Below, in pieces: positions 1-13,452 of a stretch of DNA of 64,000 nt. Position 1 is the stretch's first letter. Each line of letters begins with the position of its first letter. Location: NCBI GenBank assembly GCA_002633025.1, contig NMRB01000077.1, positions 283,213-347,212 on the forward strand, given 5' to 3'. The translations under genes and the position numbers were made by a program. The stretch comes from Notospermus geniculatus (lineage: Eukaryota > Nemertea > Pilidiophora > Heteronemertea > Lineidae). The notes under the pieces were generated by a model. That model was not told the DNA's origin. It searched no databases and saw nothing but the letters and a program-made list of their open reading frames with translations.

Positions 1-356
1 GTGGATACACCAGACTTTTATCATATTGTGTGTAGCAAACAACATGAAGGACCATTGAATATGCAGCTTGTGTATTGACACCTGTGATCCAATCAATGAA
101 GGCCTATGAATGGGTCTAGCCGTAGTTAGGTCGATAAGTTGAGTATTGATACTGGAATTAAACGAAGGATATTGATGATTTGATGTGTACACTGCTGCTG
201 GCTGGGCTTTGCCTCCAGCTACTTGTCCAGATTGTGGTGTAACTTTCAGATGTGCCTATGGCCATGGCCATGGAGGCAGCACGGCAAAAATAATGGAGGA
301 TTTGCTCTCTCAGGCAGCATGAAACTCACAGGTGTGTCGAGGTTTTTACATGTCAA

Positions 357-664
357 CAGTGTTCTCCACGGATTTTCGTCTAAGAGGGGCGGAGATGGGC
401 CTGGTGCCGAAGCCACCCTGCGAGGAGCCAAAGGCACCTTCTGACGGGGGTCTGGGGGCCCTCCCCCAGCGAAATTTAGATTTTAGGTGCTCTGAGATGC
501 GTTTTCTGAGCATCTGAGATGCATAATTGAGCGATCTAAATCATAAATATTAAGGCGGATGAATTTTTAAGAGGGGCGGGCCGTTTTTAAGAGGGGCGGA
601 TTTTGCCGTCGGTATTTTTAAGAGGGGTGGGCCGCCGTTTTTTTAACTGGTTTGGAGAACACTG
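357..664. mobile_element. Short non-autonomous TIR element, CAGTGTTCTC family
   Basis: It starts CAGTGTTCTC and ends GAGAACACTG (654-664), and is flanked by GTCAA at 352-356 and 665-669, a 5-bp target duplication. The interior contains gggggtctgggggccctccc and several aggggcgg motifs, which it shares with the 1.4-kb element at 58567-59961. It is probably an internal-deletion relative of that element. Confidence 0.75.
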
Positions 665-1139
665 GTCAAGGAAACAAGGTGAAACAGACTGTGTCAATTG
701 CATTGCTTCGTCATTATTTCCTCTCAAACACTTCAAAGTAGTTACAGAAAACCAGGGAAAAAGGATGAACTGGGAACCACTTCTGCCTGACATCGTTGCC
801 AGTCCATGATCTCTAGAATTGGTGCACTAAAAATGGAAAGTCATCCAAAATATATGTTCTGTAAGTGTCACTTAACATATGTAAGTTCATGGACTTGGAA
901 TTCTTGAGTATTTATATCAGGAAAGAATGCTTCCAATTATGTCATTGACACAGATCAAAATGGCCTGGATGGCTCATAGATAGATATTGCGCAGCTGTAT
1001 AGTCATGACAGTAGGCCTACTCTTTTTTAGTGGGATGACCAACCTCCAATAATATTTTGGGAATGGACATAGGCCTACTTACATTTTGTAAAGCTGTAAA
1101 GTCACCTTGGAGTTGTGCTTCCACATGAAGTTGGCCAAC

Positions 1140-1363
1140 TAAAGCCTAGGTCACATATCCACTCCGGGGCCCGTACGGCGAGTAAAAACATTTTGGCCAA
1201 TTTCTACGGTGCCCAGTTTGATCTAGTTTAATTTCCGCTTATCCATTGAGGCGATTTCGGCATAATTCAGCTTCGATCTGAGTTTCAGTCTCAAAAATCC
1301 ACAGCAAGCCGCTGGGTGGGGAAAATCGTACGGCGCCCGGTGGCATTTGTGACCCAGGCTTTA
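1140..1363. mobile_element. MITE-like element with TAAAGCCTRGGTCACA ends
   Basis: Ends are TAAAGCCTAGGTCACA on the left and its near-complement at 1348-1363. Both arms continue imperfectly into CCGTACGGCG/CGTACGGCGCC. The length is 224 bp and there is no coding capacity. Confidence 0.6.
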
Positions 1364-2482
1364 GCAACCATGCATTTGAGAACCCTGTAAACCTAGATAC
1401 GTATCATTTATTGGCCCTTGTGAATCTGATACAGGCTCTCCATAAGATCAGGTTCAAGGCAACCGTAGAACCGCTGCCAAGAAAATCACTGGAAACTAAA
1501 AGGGACACTGGCACATTTTAATCTGTCTGGTGGGAAGAGTTCAATATAAACCTTCCTGTTGCCCAAAGAGAGCCACCTCGCCCGAGAAACTATGAAGCAG
1601 CACCTTTCGGTCCCGGAATGCTGTATGCTTGTTGGAAGGAAAGGTTTGTGTTTTCTAGTTCCTTACTTGAGGACAGGCGGCGTTGTTCACCCAGGCCGTC
1701 ATCCCCGACAGTCTGCTACACAATGGATGATACGACTGACAGTGCACTCTCTGTCATCCTCTCCTTGATGTTGACCTGAACGACATTCCATTTGCAGACT
1801 ACCACTCAATACCCAACGTCACTCGTCAGTTTATCACAAATATCGGTTTCCTTGCACTCTGCCCTTTACGGAGACAAGCACCGTCAGATATAGGCACATT
1901 TCTCTTCAAATGGGAATGCTCTGTACCCCTCCAATGATATTATATGGTATCCATGGTAACTGTACATTCTGTTATAGCGGTATTTTGACGAGTGGTCTAG
2001 CATTACTCGACCCTGTGTACCTGTACCGACTTGGTGTGACTTACAATTGGCTCTAAAGTTTCTTCTCATCTCTGTTTGATCTTGTTGAGCTTTCCAGCAT
2101 GTGTGTTCCCTCTTCATGATGTTGAGAACCGCCATCTTCTGCAAACGCAATAAGATGTTGACAATAGGAGAAGTTCAGTGAGTGACTAATATTGTGTCAG
2201 TTTTCTAGTTGACAGACACAGCTTTGCCAACAAAATCTGAACTCAAACTGCATTATGTTGGCCATGTTGGAGTTGGGGAAATGAAATAGTATTAGTAAAT
2301 CATACAATCCTCAGAAAATAAAGCATTGGATTTTTAACAAAATTGTTGAATTGGAAAAAAGCAGCTTGTTGTGAACCTGGTCCTCCTCATGTTTGCCAAT
2401 ATCATCCTCTCCTCTGATAGCAGAGCTTTGTGATAAGTTTTTAGTTACAATACCTTAAGCGGAGCCGTTTTTACAAGGAGTT

Positions 2483-2600
2483 AGTTCGAGGCCATTTCAC
2501 TTGCTTTTTGTACCGTGAAATAAATATGCGATCTGTAATCCTTCCCTTTTCATGGTACCGGTACAAAATACGCAAAAAATAAGTGAACTGGCCTCGAACT
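2483..2600. repeat. 118-bp inverted repeat
   Basis: The left arm agttcgaggccatttcactt pairs with the right arm aagtgaactggcctcgaact; the tracts inside them also pair. MITE-like, with no clear target duplication. Confidence 0.6.
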
Positions 2601-3433
2601 GCATCGAACCGACTCGGTGAAAAAAGGGCTAGGGCCTATTGGCCATTGGTCACACAGGAACACTTCTGCCACAAATTGACACGTAATGGAGTTAAAACAC
2701 CCTGTGACCAGTGCGAGAATTAGGTTCGAGCACCCATTATGTTGTCCAACTGGAAAACCTAAATAATTTTCAATCGTTACGAAAAAAAATTGAAATTGCC
2801 TGTTCATTTGTGAGACTTTAACCGCGAAAATGATTAACCCGTGAAATTGGCTGAACACACTCGTTACAAGTAGGGTTGTTAAACTTTTAGAAATTATTTG
2901 GACATGAATTATCGTTTGTACAACCTGCTTATGACTAATATCCCCTATAAGTTGAGCTATTTGCATTGTAGTGGGTCATTATGTGCACTTGTTGGTGGTC
3001 TATTGTAGTTTAATAGACCTGTGTGTATTTCTGTATAGATGCGTGTAATAATACGTCGTAGACATATGTTCCATTGATATCATGAATCTTTTCAAAATTT
3101 ATGAGGCACCTTGCCAAGCCGATCAATTTGCCTCAGGATCACATGGTATGTGAAAATACCCGGTGCATTGCTCGTTGGAAAATGCATAAATTAGCATAGA
3201 AATTACTGGAAGGTCAAAGAGATCGAAAAAAATGAGAAAACTGGCAAAAAAGACTTCTGCCATTCTGGGGGTATTTGAATTCCAAGCCAAACATACGGCG
3301 GCAACAGAGGTACATCGGGCTCTGTCACTTGAGCATAATTCAGATGACAGGAACTGAACCAACCACCACAGTGGAGACAGACCCGGATGTTTGCACTACA
3401 CCATTCTGGGTTCTTGTTGGATGCCGTCGAGGA

Positions 3434-3816
3434 GGCCATGTAGAATTAGCGGAATCAGCGGATCTGGCGGATTTAGCGGATTCTGTATAGAATTCAATAA
3501 AATTTGATAATAAATTGAAGTTAATTTGGTATATTTAGTATTAATCTGTAGCCTATGTGCTGCACATTAACAGGTTATAAAGGAAAAGCCGCAACAGCGT
3601 CGCGAACGGCACCTGGCCGAACTATTCTTTCAGACCATTTTTGTTTCCCTATTTGGATTACCGACAGTAAAAGGTATTTTCGCGGTCCTTTATAATCTGT
3701 GGGACACATGAAAAATTATATTTACAATGTACTTAATTAGTTTCCATTCATCATTGAATTTATAAAGAATCCGCTAAATCCGCCAGATCTGCTGATTCCG
3801 CTAATTCTACATGGCC
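3434..3816. mobile_element. MITE with 51-bp terminal inverted repeats
   Basis: Arms 3434-3484 and 3766-3816 match at 50 of 51 positions when reverse-complemented. They begin GGCCATGTAGAATTAGCGGA and are made of degenerate GCGGAT units. The 281-bp centre has no ORF. Confidence 0.85.
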
Positions 3817-4077
3817 CGTCGTGGACACACCACATTCAATCAGTTTGCACGATAGGGTCAGCAGCCATGTGTTACCTTCATCCATCTTATTTATTGACAG
3901 CTGTGAGGAGAAATTGGTAGAGGTGATGTGAAAACAACAGAAATTTATCGCAGTTTATTTACACAAGTGGTGTTTGATATAAATGAATGCTTGTATTGTA
4001 GCGTGATGTGTATGTACGGTACCATTGAAAAATTTAGCAGGAATGGCTTCTGCTGCACTCATGTGAGTGCCTCTAGA

Positions 4078-4335
4078 ACCCAGCCTGGTGGTTATCACAT
4101 CCGCTGAACAAACAGCAGGTCCCAGTTTCAAATCCAGTCCGGGCCATATGGAATCATCCCTGGCTCTTCAAGTCGACCGCATGGGACAGAAAGGCGTGGT
4201 GCCTTGTGCCTTTCCAAGGGCAAGTTAAAAGACTGCATCCAAGTGAGGAACACAAGCAACTTGAGGTTGAGATGGCCTCTTCAGTACTTTACTTAACAGG
4301 GTCGATAATGCTATGGCTTCGGCCCTGACGGAAAA
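4078..4335 (+). mobile_element. tRNA-derived SINE-like element, family A
   Basis: The head has an A-box-like gcctggtggttatc and a B-box-like gtttcaaatccagtcc. The body ends aatgctatggcttcggccct. Related copies occur at 18150-18300 (-), 29955-30120 (+) and 49680-49925 (-), including the shared gggcaagtaaaagac segment. Not a functional tRNA gene. Confidence 0.7.
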
Positions 4336-4377
4336 ATCAAGATACCGTACCCCTACATGGTAAATATCAAGAAGTCA

Positions 4378-4450
4378 ACTTCCAGAATCTTGCAAATTTT
4401 CGACCCCAACCAGGGTCTTCTTTTCAGTTGGAGAGACCAGAAAAGACTGA
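4378..4450. repeat. Solo arm of the cgacccca hairpin family
   Basis: The segment cttgcaaattttcgacccca followed by a gggtcttc tract resembles one arm of the long hairpin at 52357-52549. A second solo arm is at 23738-23805. Confidence 0.55.
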
Positions 4451-4889
4451 GCTGAATCTCAAATGTACATACATGTAGATCTGACCCCTACATGTAAGTG
4501 TGTATTAGCCGTCTCGAGTGGTGTTGTACTACACTTGTAGGCCTATCGCGTAATAAAAATGAGCAAGAAACGGTTTGCACCTCATGAAACCTCTTCTTCT
4601 TCATAGCTACTTGTGTTTAGTTCCAAGATCAGGTGAGGAGGAAAGAATTAGCAGATTCCTTGACCTAATAACTTGAACTAACAGGTACATAGGCCTACAA
4701 CCTCTGCAAGTATGTGGGCCTACATCCTTGTCAGTGGTAGTGCTGTGCTTGCATGTGCTGCTGTCAGTCAGATCATTTATATGCACTGCATGAAGGAAAT
4801 GAGCAGTCAAGTTGGATTTCAGTCAGCAGAGAGCAAAACACAACATTACTACATACTAGTTCTATAGACAACACTGGGTTAATATAAAG

Positions 4890-4995
4890 CCTTCAGTAGG
4901 TGGAAACCAGAGCACCTGAGGAAATGGCTGTCAAAATCGCTTTCCTCTCTGTTACAGGGAAAGCGGTTTTGGCTGGGGATCAAACCTGGAACTGT
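4890..4995 (-). mobile_element. SINE-like fragment, family C
   Basis: The aggtggaaaccagagcacctgagg block matches the ggaaaccggagcccctg block of the fuller copy at 48075-48240. Truncated and diverged. Confidence 0.4.
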
Positions 4996-5814
4996 AGATT
5001 TGACCATGTTGGCACACATGTTTTCACTCTGACAGTCGAAGCTGTGTATGATCTTGGGTATTGTTGAATTTTGAGGCTTTATGCCAAACCTGGCCCTAGT
5101 AAGCATTGCAATATCAGGATGGAGCGTAACAGGGGACGTATCAGAGGAATTGCTCTCGTCATCGGTGACAGAACCGAGTCGAGGCCACTGGTGTGATTCG
5201 TCTCTGTCTGCATACGTGATGAACGCCGAACTCTGGATTCAGAATATGGCCGCTGCCACAACACATGGCAGTAATGACACGTAATAACATCTAATTATGC
5301 ATCATAAAAATCCCCCAGAATACAAAATTGCTGAGTCACGGTGAACTTTAATCACTGTGACACTGTCATAAGCCAGGGGTGGCGGGCATCTGAAGGGTTG
5401 CGGTGATTCATGCTGATCTTGTGAGGCTTCTGCTGTAAGAAATTGAATATCCAGTAATGCAGCTTTGAAGTAGGGTTTAGTCTAGTCTCGTCTTGGCGGA
5501 CAAAGTCGCCAGTTTGTCCTTGACTTCAAGGATAGCTGAGGCTGAATTGGTCTGATGCACTTTTGCCAGTTCGCGCATGGACTGAATGATCCCCGAACAT
5601 GCAGCCTGGTCTTAGGCCTCGTTCACACGGGCGTAGCGTTATTACGTCAATGGTATTACTGTTGGCCCAAAAATTAACCAAGTCGTCGATGCGTGTAGAG
5701 TTGCTTTTATTCCATGGACGTGCCACAAACACGAAGCAATGGCACGGAACAACATAATGAACTGAAAGAACAAAATGTGAATAAAATGAATACAATGATT
5801 TCCCTAAGATATGC

Positions 5815-6096
5815 CAGGGTCCCCGCCAGAGGGTACTTTGGGTACAAATATAGTACCCTAAAGAAATTTGAGGGTACGATATAGTACCCTGAAAAAATCA
5901 CTTCAGTAATGTTTTTCTTAAATTTGTTACATTTCAAATGCAACTTTCATGCAGAAGGAAGACTAATTTTGCATTTTTGGGTGTAAAAATGACTCTGGAG
6001 GCCATTATTTTTTTTTCAAAAGAAAAATTTTTTACATTTTTTTCTCCCCCCCCCCCCCAGGTCGTACCCTGGAAGAATATCCTGGCGGAGGCCCTG
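5815..6096. mobile_element. Short TIR element with 5-bp target duplication
   Basis: It begins CAGGGTCCCCGCCAG and ends CTGGCGGAGGCCCTG, and is flanked by TATGC at 5810-5814 and 6097-6101. It contains agggtac motifs and a poly-C tract near 6046-6058. The 282-bp length, TIR and target duplication suggest a hAT-like non-autonomous element. Confidence 0.65.
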
Positions 6097-6589
6097 TATG
6101 CCTAAACTCCATGTTTACAAGACTCCATGTTCACAGTGAGTGATCAAAAGTAACCCAAAGTTTAAAGAATTGGGATTACCAGAGTGTACAGATTAAAGAT
6201 TACAAGTCACCATACATAGGGCTGGCTTACACATGTAGTTGCATGCATGTATTATGTATACCACATTACCAAGGGTCAGGGTGTCTGAACAAAAGAGCCT
6301 AAAACTACCAAAATGCTGAATAATCTGGCAATTTCAAGGCCAGAAGTAAAGTAAAGTCACTCACCGAACTTGTGGTCCCATATAAACCAAAAGGTTTCCA
6401 AATTAACTTCCAAAATACAAAATTTCTTATCCCAACAGTAAGGGACCAAAGCCCAGTTCCAATTCCAAAATGGCAGCTGCCCTAAGGAGACTTCCAGTTC
6501 TATTCAAAGGGGATTAACTTGTGAACTCTTTAAGTGGAGGGAAATTTGAAATGAGGGTTTAAAGGGACAATCACTGTATGGCACTTACA

Positions 6590-6758
6590 AGTGTAGAGCG
6601 TAATGCTTAGAGCGTAAAAATACTTCTAGTTTGAGTCAATATTATACGTGTACGCCCCTTGACGCCAGGCGTCTGGAGAGGTCATTGACTCAAACTAGAA
6701 ATATTTTTACGCTCTACGCATTACGTGCTACGCTATACGCCAGTGTGAACAAGGCCTT
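6590..6758. mobile_element. Foldback element with gagcgtaaaaat arms
   Basis: The arms around gagcgtaaaaatacttctag and ctagaaatatttttacgctc form a hairpin. The right end reads gccagtgtgaacaaggcctta. A related end (ttaggcctcgttcacacggg) occurs at 5612, so this may be part of a larger, interrupted element. Confidence 0.55.
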
Positions 6759-7565
6759 AGCTTGATGTCCTTGTTGTCAATTTGACTAATCCTTTAATCA
6801 GGCCTACATGTAGGATTAGAGATGGCCCTACCTGGTTTTAAACGAGTACTGCGTACGAGTAAACGTGTACTGCAGTCAGGCTTCTTTTGGGCCTTGTGCG
6901 ATTCTGCACACTCGGGACAGATCTCAGCCCAGCTCAAGTTTGCTTCATAAACCATGGACTACGGATGACGTGGCCGAATGTGAGGTGGGCTCTATGCTCC
7001 ACTCAGAGCCACAAACTTGGCAGTGTCAGTCGTTGCCAGGTGCTAGCATCAAGAGTGTGGAAATCACCCCTCGCATAAACATCAACATGCCTTGGCTAAG
7101 TTTTCAAAACAACATAGTATCCTGCGATTGGTTTGCTGTGTTCTTACAACATGATACAAAGCTGTGATCTGGTGCTTTCTTTGAGAAACACTAGCCACCT
7201 GGTTCATCTAGAATGATCCACGGAATAGAAGAGTCTCGCTGCTGTTTTCTCTTTAGGATGCCGGCAAAAACCTGCTACTTTCAAGTTGTGAGTTTCAGCT
7301 GTAGGTTTATTTTCATTCTCTGACGCAAGACTTTGTTTTATACGAGGAACTTCATCACTCCGGTTGTCATGCTTCTAGCCTGGTTAGAAATTAGCGCACA
7401 TTGTAGATCTGCGCAGATGCTATTGTTGGGATTTTCAACTAAAGCGTGCAAAAGAATAAAACTTGAGGTCAGTTGGCCTCCAATCTACATGTATCCTTCC
7501 CCATGCCCTTCTGTTTTACTATACTCCGGAGTTCTTGCACAAGTTGCCTTTCTATGGGCAAATGT

Positions 7566-7640
7566 AGACAGTGGGCACAGTCGTTTGTGTCATTGGTCTT
7601 AGCGTGTAACAAGTCCTAGTCGGAACCAATAATGGTGAAT
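7566..7640. repeat. Dispersed repeat with tttgtgtcattggtc core
   Basis: The core gtttgtgtcattggtc followed by cgta/cgtg and a gaattgc tail recurs at about 32895-32955 and 37105-37170. Family unknown. Confidence 0.45.
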
Positions 7641-8021
7641 TGCTACAGCCAATTCGCATCAAGAGAAGACACTGGCGTCTGCATTCTGCATCCTGTACTT
7701 CACTGATTAAAATAAAACCTTATTTCTATTGGCAAAAGGAATGAAATTAGACTGTAAATGTACACAAAGTGGCCGGGCCCCGCTCTAATGTACTTGACTC
7801 ACCGCAGAGTCGTCAGTTTGTTCGTTACCTGAATGTTTCATGATAATGGACTGATGGGTTCATCCATTACAGTTTCATCTCATTGACATTAGCAATTTAC
7901 TCGCTCTTGTCACCAACGATGTCAAAACTCGTCCATAATACAAAATTCCATTTGCATCTATCAGTGCGAATGGCTCGACCTGATTAATTTATAATTCGTT
8001 CGGTCAATAGGGATGTATTCT

Positions 8022-8425
8022 CCTCAGTTTGGCCTCTACAGGCCCGTTTTTGGCCTCTGCAGGCCCGTTTTCGGTTCATTGTTTCCCCTTTGTTTGGCCT
8101 CTGTAGGCCCGTTTTCAGTTCAGTTGTTCCCCTTTGTTTGGCCTTTACAGGCCCATTTTCTGTTCATTTGGTCCCCTTTGCTTGGCCTCTACAGGCCCAT
8201 TTTTGGTTCAGTGGTTCCCCTTTGTTTGGCCTGCAGGCCCATTATCAGTTCAGCAGTTCCCCTTTGTTTGGCCTCTTCAGGCCCATTTTCGGTTCATTGG
8301 TTCCCCTTTGTTTGGCCTCTACAGGCCTGTTATCAGTTCAACAGTTTCCCCTTTGTTTGGCATCTACAGTAGGCCTACAGGCCCATTTTCAGTTCAGTGG
8401 TTCCCCTGTGTTTGGCCTCTGTTTT
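8022..8425 (+). repeat. 44-bp minisatellite
   Basis: About nine copies of a unit containing gtttggcctctacaggccca and gttcagtggttcccctttg. The three overlapping ORFs here, rich in the repeated LCLA and FGL strings, are translations of this array. Confidence 0.9.
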
Positions 8426-8984
8426 CAGTTCAGTGGTTTCCAGAACTTTATGCTCCCTTTAAATATTACCTCCATTACGCCAACCATGAGACGAAGCCAT
8501 CATTCTGACATGTCTGTCTAAATCATTGATTTTGATCCATCTGGGTATCACACCCCACAAATCATAATAAAACACATTAGGTTGTAAGTTTAGTGTTATC
8601 TTGTGGTTATCAAAGTTAATTAAAACTCCATCTCTTAATTAATTGTCTCATCAGTTAAAGAATGTCTTAAGTGCATTATCGATCTGGCTGGGTAGCTATT
8701 TCCTGAACCCTTGAAAGTGCCCTGACTAAATAATATGGGTTAACCACTCTGATTGTCAGTGTCCTGAAAAGAGCATTTCCTGCATGATTCCTGTCCAAGA
8801 AGTACATTGTCATTCCTGCACGGACTCTTTCCACTGTTGCATGAATTTGGGGAGAACATACACCGGGCAGTTAAGAGGACATTTCATCCCCAAGGATCTT
8901 GATATTTGAGATGAGCTAGGGCGGTAACCAAGTGTCCAGAAATGCAAATTTGTCATTGTCAGGTTGAGCAATTCTGGTGTCTGC

Positions 8985-9276
8985 CTACACTCCTCTCGCA
9001 GTGTTTTGTTTCGCTCCATACCTACGCTTCACAAACCACTGCTTCGAACGGCCGATATTCTGCCGATTTACCACCAGATGGCACCACTACTGTTCCCGCT
9101 GCCGCGCTGGAGAAAGTGTTTTAGGATTTTGCTCAGTTGCAGCATGATGGCCGGCGCTGATTGGTTGGACAATGTGGTGCCATCTGGCGGTAAATCGGCA
9201 GAATACCGTCCATTCGAAGCAGTGGTTTGTGAAGTGTAGGTACGGAGCGAAACAAAACACTGCGAGAGGAGTGTAG
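8985..9276. mobile_element. Inverted-repeat element, arms of about 110 bp
   Basis: The left arm from ctacactcctctcgcagtgt pairs with the right arm ending acactgcgagaggagtgtag. The arms include gcttcgaacggccgatattc and its complement, with a central spacer of roughly 75 bp. No coding capacity. Confidence 0.8.
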
Positions 9277-11218
9277 TGTCTGCCATTCAGGTAACAGGTA
9301 CACCCAGCTTGTGACGGTATGAGTCTGGGATGAGCTAGGTAGCCAATTGTCCGGTCTTTTTGTCGTTGTCTTTTTGAGCACGTCCACTGTCCATCCTTGG
9401 GTAATGCTGCCTCCTCTGCCGATTGTGTAGTCTGGGATGAGCTGGGATGGGTAGCCAGTTGTCCAGAAACACCAACTTCTCATTGTCACGTCGAGCATTC
9501 CACTGTCTCATTCCTCCTGGGTACACTTCGGCATCCCCCACCCGGGTACTTCACCATTCTCCACCATGTTACGTCGATATGGAGATTTTGATAAAATGAA
9601 ACCATTCATGTTGAAGGTGATCAATCTTACAGCTAGCGACATATGAAATGATGGTTTTGGCTCTGGGGCATCGTGTTCCGGCACAGCTTGATCAGAAAAG
9701 GGGGGTGATTGATTATGGACCAATTCCCATTTCAAACCTCAATCTGTGTTGGGTTTCATTGGACACATTTTCGAGTACGCCGGTGGAATTCCTGAATTCA
9801 CACAATGGTTTCCTGATTTGTGATGTCGGCTTCTGAACGTTGCGGTTCTCGATCAACAGCGAACTTTTGTCCCGGTTTCTGCCGTGCTGTGAAAATTGAA
9901 GGAGATTAGCGTTCAGTCGGAAGGAAATATGTTAATTTCATGATGAGTTATGATCTCTATTTCATGGTCCAGTGTATCCCTCGGCTGAAAAAAAGCGTGA
10001 AGACATTTTTCACTTGTTTACGAGATTCTTTCATCTGCCTCGCTGAATTCAATACCAGTTTCGCGGCAAGTTCATTTGTGGCAAATGACTTGAAGTTTTA
10101 CAAAAAAAATTGAAGGGATATAGCTCGAAAAAAGCTGAAGTCCGTCGTCTCTGCTAAGGATTTCATTGGCGGCCATTGTTGTCCATCTCGAGGTAAATTT
10201 GGCAGATGTGTCCAAAAATCAACCAGTTCTCACACCTTGTTTCACAAAATATCTTTACTCAACATGCTCAACACAAATCTGTCATTTCTTTACACGGCGA
10301 AATCCGATCAAGACATCTTTCATGCTAATTCCCTGAACTGAACCTTGATATCAATCCCAATTAAATCTCTGCGCTTATCGCTTGCTAATAAACTTCAATC
10401 ATAATCACCAGTTTCCATTATGCATCCATCGCCCGAATGATTTGAATCATTATAACCATAGATTGACATGTCATTTTCTTGCACAGAATGTGAACGTGAA
10501 AGTGAGTCACGGAGATAAAATTGACGATTTTTGAAGTCTGTTTCCGCTATATGGATGTTCTGACAGCCTGAGATGGTTATTTTGATACTGCATGATATCT
10601 GGGGTGGCAGATGCAGCGTTACCGCTCAATTTTGAAAATGTCCTTGAAGGGGGCCAGAGGATTCAATTGGAAGGTCTTCCAAATACCCTTCTATTCTGCC
10701 AACAATTGATGTTGGAGCAACTCGCAGCAGAATGTTATTGACCTGAAGCCTTCTCCTTGAAAAACGAGTCATCACTTCATTAATTACATTGAGAAAGCAG
10801 TCCAAACTTGTAGACAAAGCTTATATCATCTCGTACAAACAGAAACACTTCCTAACGAGTGGCTCGAGGCATCTCATCTAACGCTGCTACCTATCAGACA
10901 TGGCGTAGCTGTCGCTGAACGGAACGCCTCAAGGGTCTCAAGTCACAGCTCATCAGAAGGCGACGTTTATCGCATCACTGGACGCCATTGTGCGATTATC
11001 CGTTGCCATCTTAGCAGCCAATCAGTTCGTATCAGATCACATGTTAGGAGTGTTTTTCTGCGTGAGCAGGGGAGTATTTGATACTCTCACATATTGACAG
11101 TTAGTTTTTCTCCCCCTCGTGTATATTTTACAGGATGGCCTAGTTGTTATATTCTTTTGATGAACGATGTATCTTGCATCAAGCATACTTCAGAGAGGTG
11201 CATCGATTGGGTACAATG

Positions 11219-11640
11219 CCTCATAAAAGCATATCAGTGGTGATGCATGTTTGAGGCAGGGTTACAGTATATTTGATGCAGTGCTTCTGATTGGGGCACA
11301 GGCTCCTTGTGGGCAGGAGCTGACAAAAGCCCCAGTCTTCTCTATTCTTGGATTCTGCGTGTGCAGATGCCTCGTAGATGGATCACTTATGATGCAGGTT
11401 TGAGGCAGGGTTGAGGTATATTTGATGAAGTGCTCCTGTGTGGGGCAGGGGGACAGAAAAAGCCCAAGCATTCACTCCATTCTTGGATTGTGCATCAGGA
11501 ATGCTCCGGATTGTGCAAATGCCTCATAGATGCACCACTGATGCAGGTTTTATGCAGGGTTAAGGTATATTTGATGCATCTTGCGTGGTGCTTCGGTAAA
11601 GGGCCCACATTCACCCAATTCTTGAATTCTTCGTACAATA
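11219..11640 (+). repeat. Three tandem copies of a ~151-bp unit
   Basis: Units start at 11219, 11370 and 11522, each opening cctcataga-like and containing gcagggttaaggtatatttgat. The third is shortened. Confidence 0.75.
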
Positions 11641-12068
11641 CTAACCCCATTCACTCGGCTGCATGACACACGTTTCCGATGAGAAATATGCAAATTCAAG
11701 TAACGACTAACGTTACTCGCATTACTGATGCTAAATGGACAAGAAAGAAAGGAAGAAATATGATGAAAATCCATAATTTTCTCGTCAGAATTCCAATGCT
11801 TTGCTAGAAGCTAGCAGAGACTTTCTTAGGGAGCATCTCACAAATGAATCCTGTTTCAGGGATCGTCTCACAAATCAATAACCTTCTTTCTGTGTTGGTG
11901 TAGTGACCTTGGTCTCTAACTTCTGGTCAGGAGATTTGAAGTTCAGGTTCCACTGTATGTATACAAGACTTGTTGCTGTCTCAGGGGTCCATTTCTGTCA
12001 GCTTCTCATGCCATATAATGAACAAAAACTTCTGTTGACAGTTGGAATGCCGACATTCCAATGGTGGA

Positions 12069-12237
12069 ACCTCTCTATTAAGGGGACACCTTAGGCACCG
12101 ACCAGCATTGTCCACAGTTGAGAGGTGTCCTGATTATAGAGGTCAGAAATAATAGAAATTACCTGTTTTAATCTGAAATTGGTTGTCCGTAATATAGAGG
12201 TGTCCTCCTGGCTGAGGTGTCCACTTCAGGAGTTTCC
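12069..12237. repeat. gaggtgtcc dispersed repeat, copy 1
   Basis: Segments gagaggtgtcctgattatag and tagaggtgtcctcctggc flank a variable core. Related copies are at 14640-14790, 38650-38815 and 41505-41695. Confidence 0.6.
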
Positions 12238-13376
12238 ACTCTCTTTGAAAGGTGTCGTGTTGTCAGAACACATTGCCAGTGTCCCACACTTGAGATCGTC
12301 TTGAGACAGTCAACGCAATCTCTTGAGATCGTTTTATTATTTTCTATCATGTTTTTCCTCGTTAGATCCGACACCCTGCAGGAACAACGAAGGACTTCCC
12401 GATGGAGCGAGAACTAGCACGCTACTTCACCCCAATCTGTCATCGTTCTTACACTCAGTATCATTTTAATGCATATATTAGTGGTGAAGTAGTGACAACG
12501 TTTTGTGGACTGTCGCCGTGGGCATCACACCCAGACCAATGAGGTAGAACTGATTGGTCCCTCAAGGGAGAGACTGATTGCCCTCGGGGTTTCTGATTGG
12601 TCGAATTCATTTACCAATAGTCTTGTTGTTCACATTTCAGTGGCGATCATTATGCGGATATTTGTAAGATGGTGTGCTTAGGAGTGAAGATGGATCAAAA
12701 TGATTGTCATTGGGTGTTTTTTAAACCGCAACACTCAGCAACGCAAAAACTGCCAATGCCCGGACTGGCAGTGGTACCAAACTAATAAAGTCTGTGAAAA
12801 AAAGAACTGGAGGGCTAACTTCTCTCGGTCTGAAATACTAACACTTCTCCATTGATTATCAAGGCATTGAGAAACAAATGACTTACATCTCTTAGCCTGA
12901 AAGTCTACATATCGCTGCAAACGGGAAGCAGAGCAAACGGGAACCAAAGAGCAAACTTCTCTTGGCCTGAAATACTAACACGACAACCAGAAAGAAAGAC
13001 TTTCGTTGTTGCCGAGTGACTCATCCCAACAATGATACATGTATAGAATTGTCCCCTTTTCTCCGCGGATAAGAAGATAAAAAGAGTGAAATCCTGCACA
13101 CGCCTATCCTCAGGTGTCGTAACGAGAAGTATTTAGTAAGGAGAGCAACAGGCAGTGTTCCTTTCATCTTTTTCCGCCATTGACACGCGTCTTTCGCGTC
13201 GATAACTCTCATTGCCATGGCGCCGTATCATGTAGAGGCAAGACGTGTTTGTTCCGTGTTCAGCATCTCCGGTGGAAGTTCAGCTTCCCCATTGGCAGAG
13301 GATAGTGGTGACGTTAACCCTTTCATTACCAGTGCACAGTAAAATTGTCAAACCTACCAAATCCTGATACCGTACA

Positions 13377-13452
13377 GAAACCCTGTCACATAGGTATTCA
13401 TTGGAAAGTGCTCACTGAGAGCTTTCCAATGAATACCTATGTGATGGGTTTC
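13377..13452. repeat. Perfect short hairpin, copy 1
   Basis: gaaaccctgtcacataggta, then ttcattggaaag, pairs with the complement on the other side of a short ctcactga-type loop. A second copy is at 15286-15356. The two also share upstream sequence (aaatcctg...cagaaaccctgtca), so they are members of one foldback family. Confidence 0.75.

Noticed and set aside
8013-8521. Three overlapping ORFs of 119-143 aa
   Set aside because: A 44-bp unit is not a multiple of three, so all three frames stay open through the array; no gene is needed to explain them.
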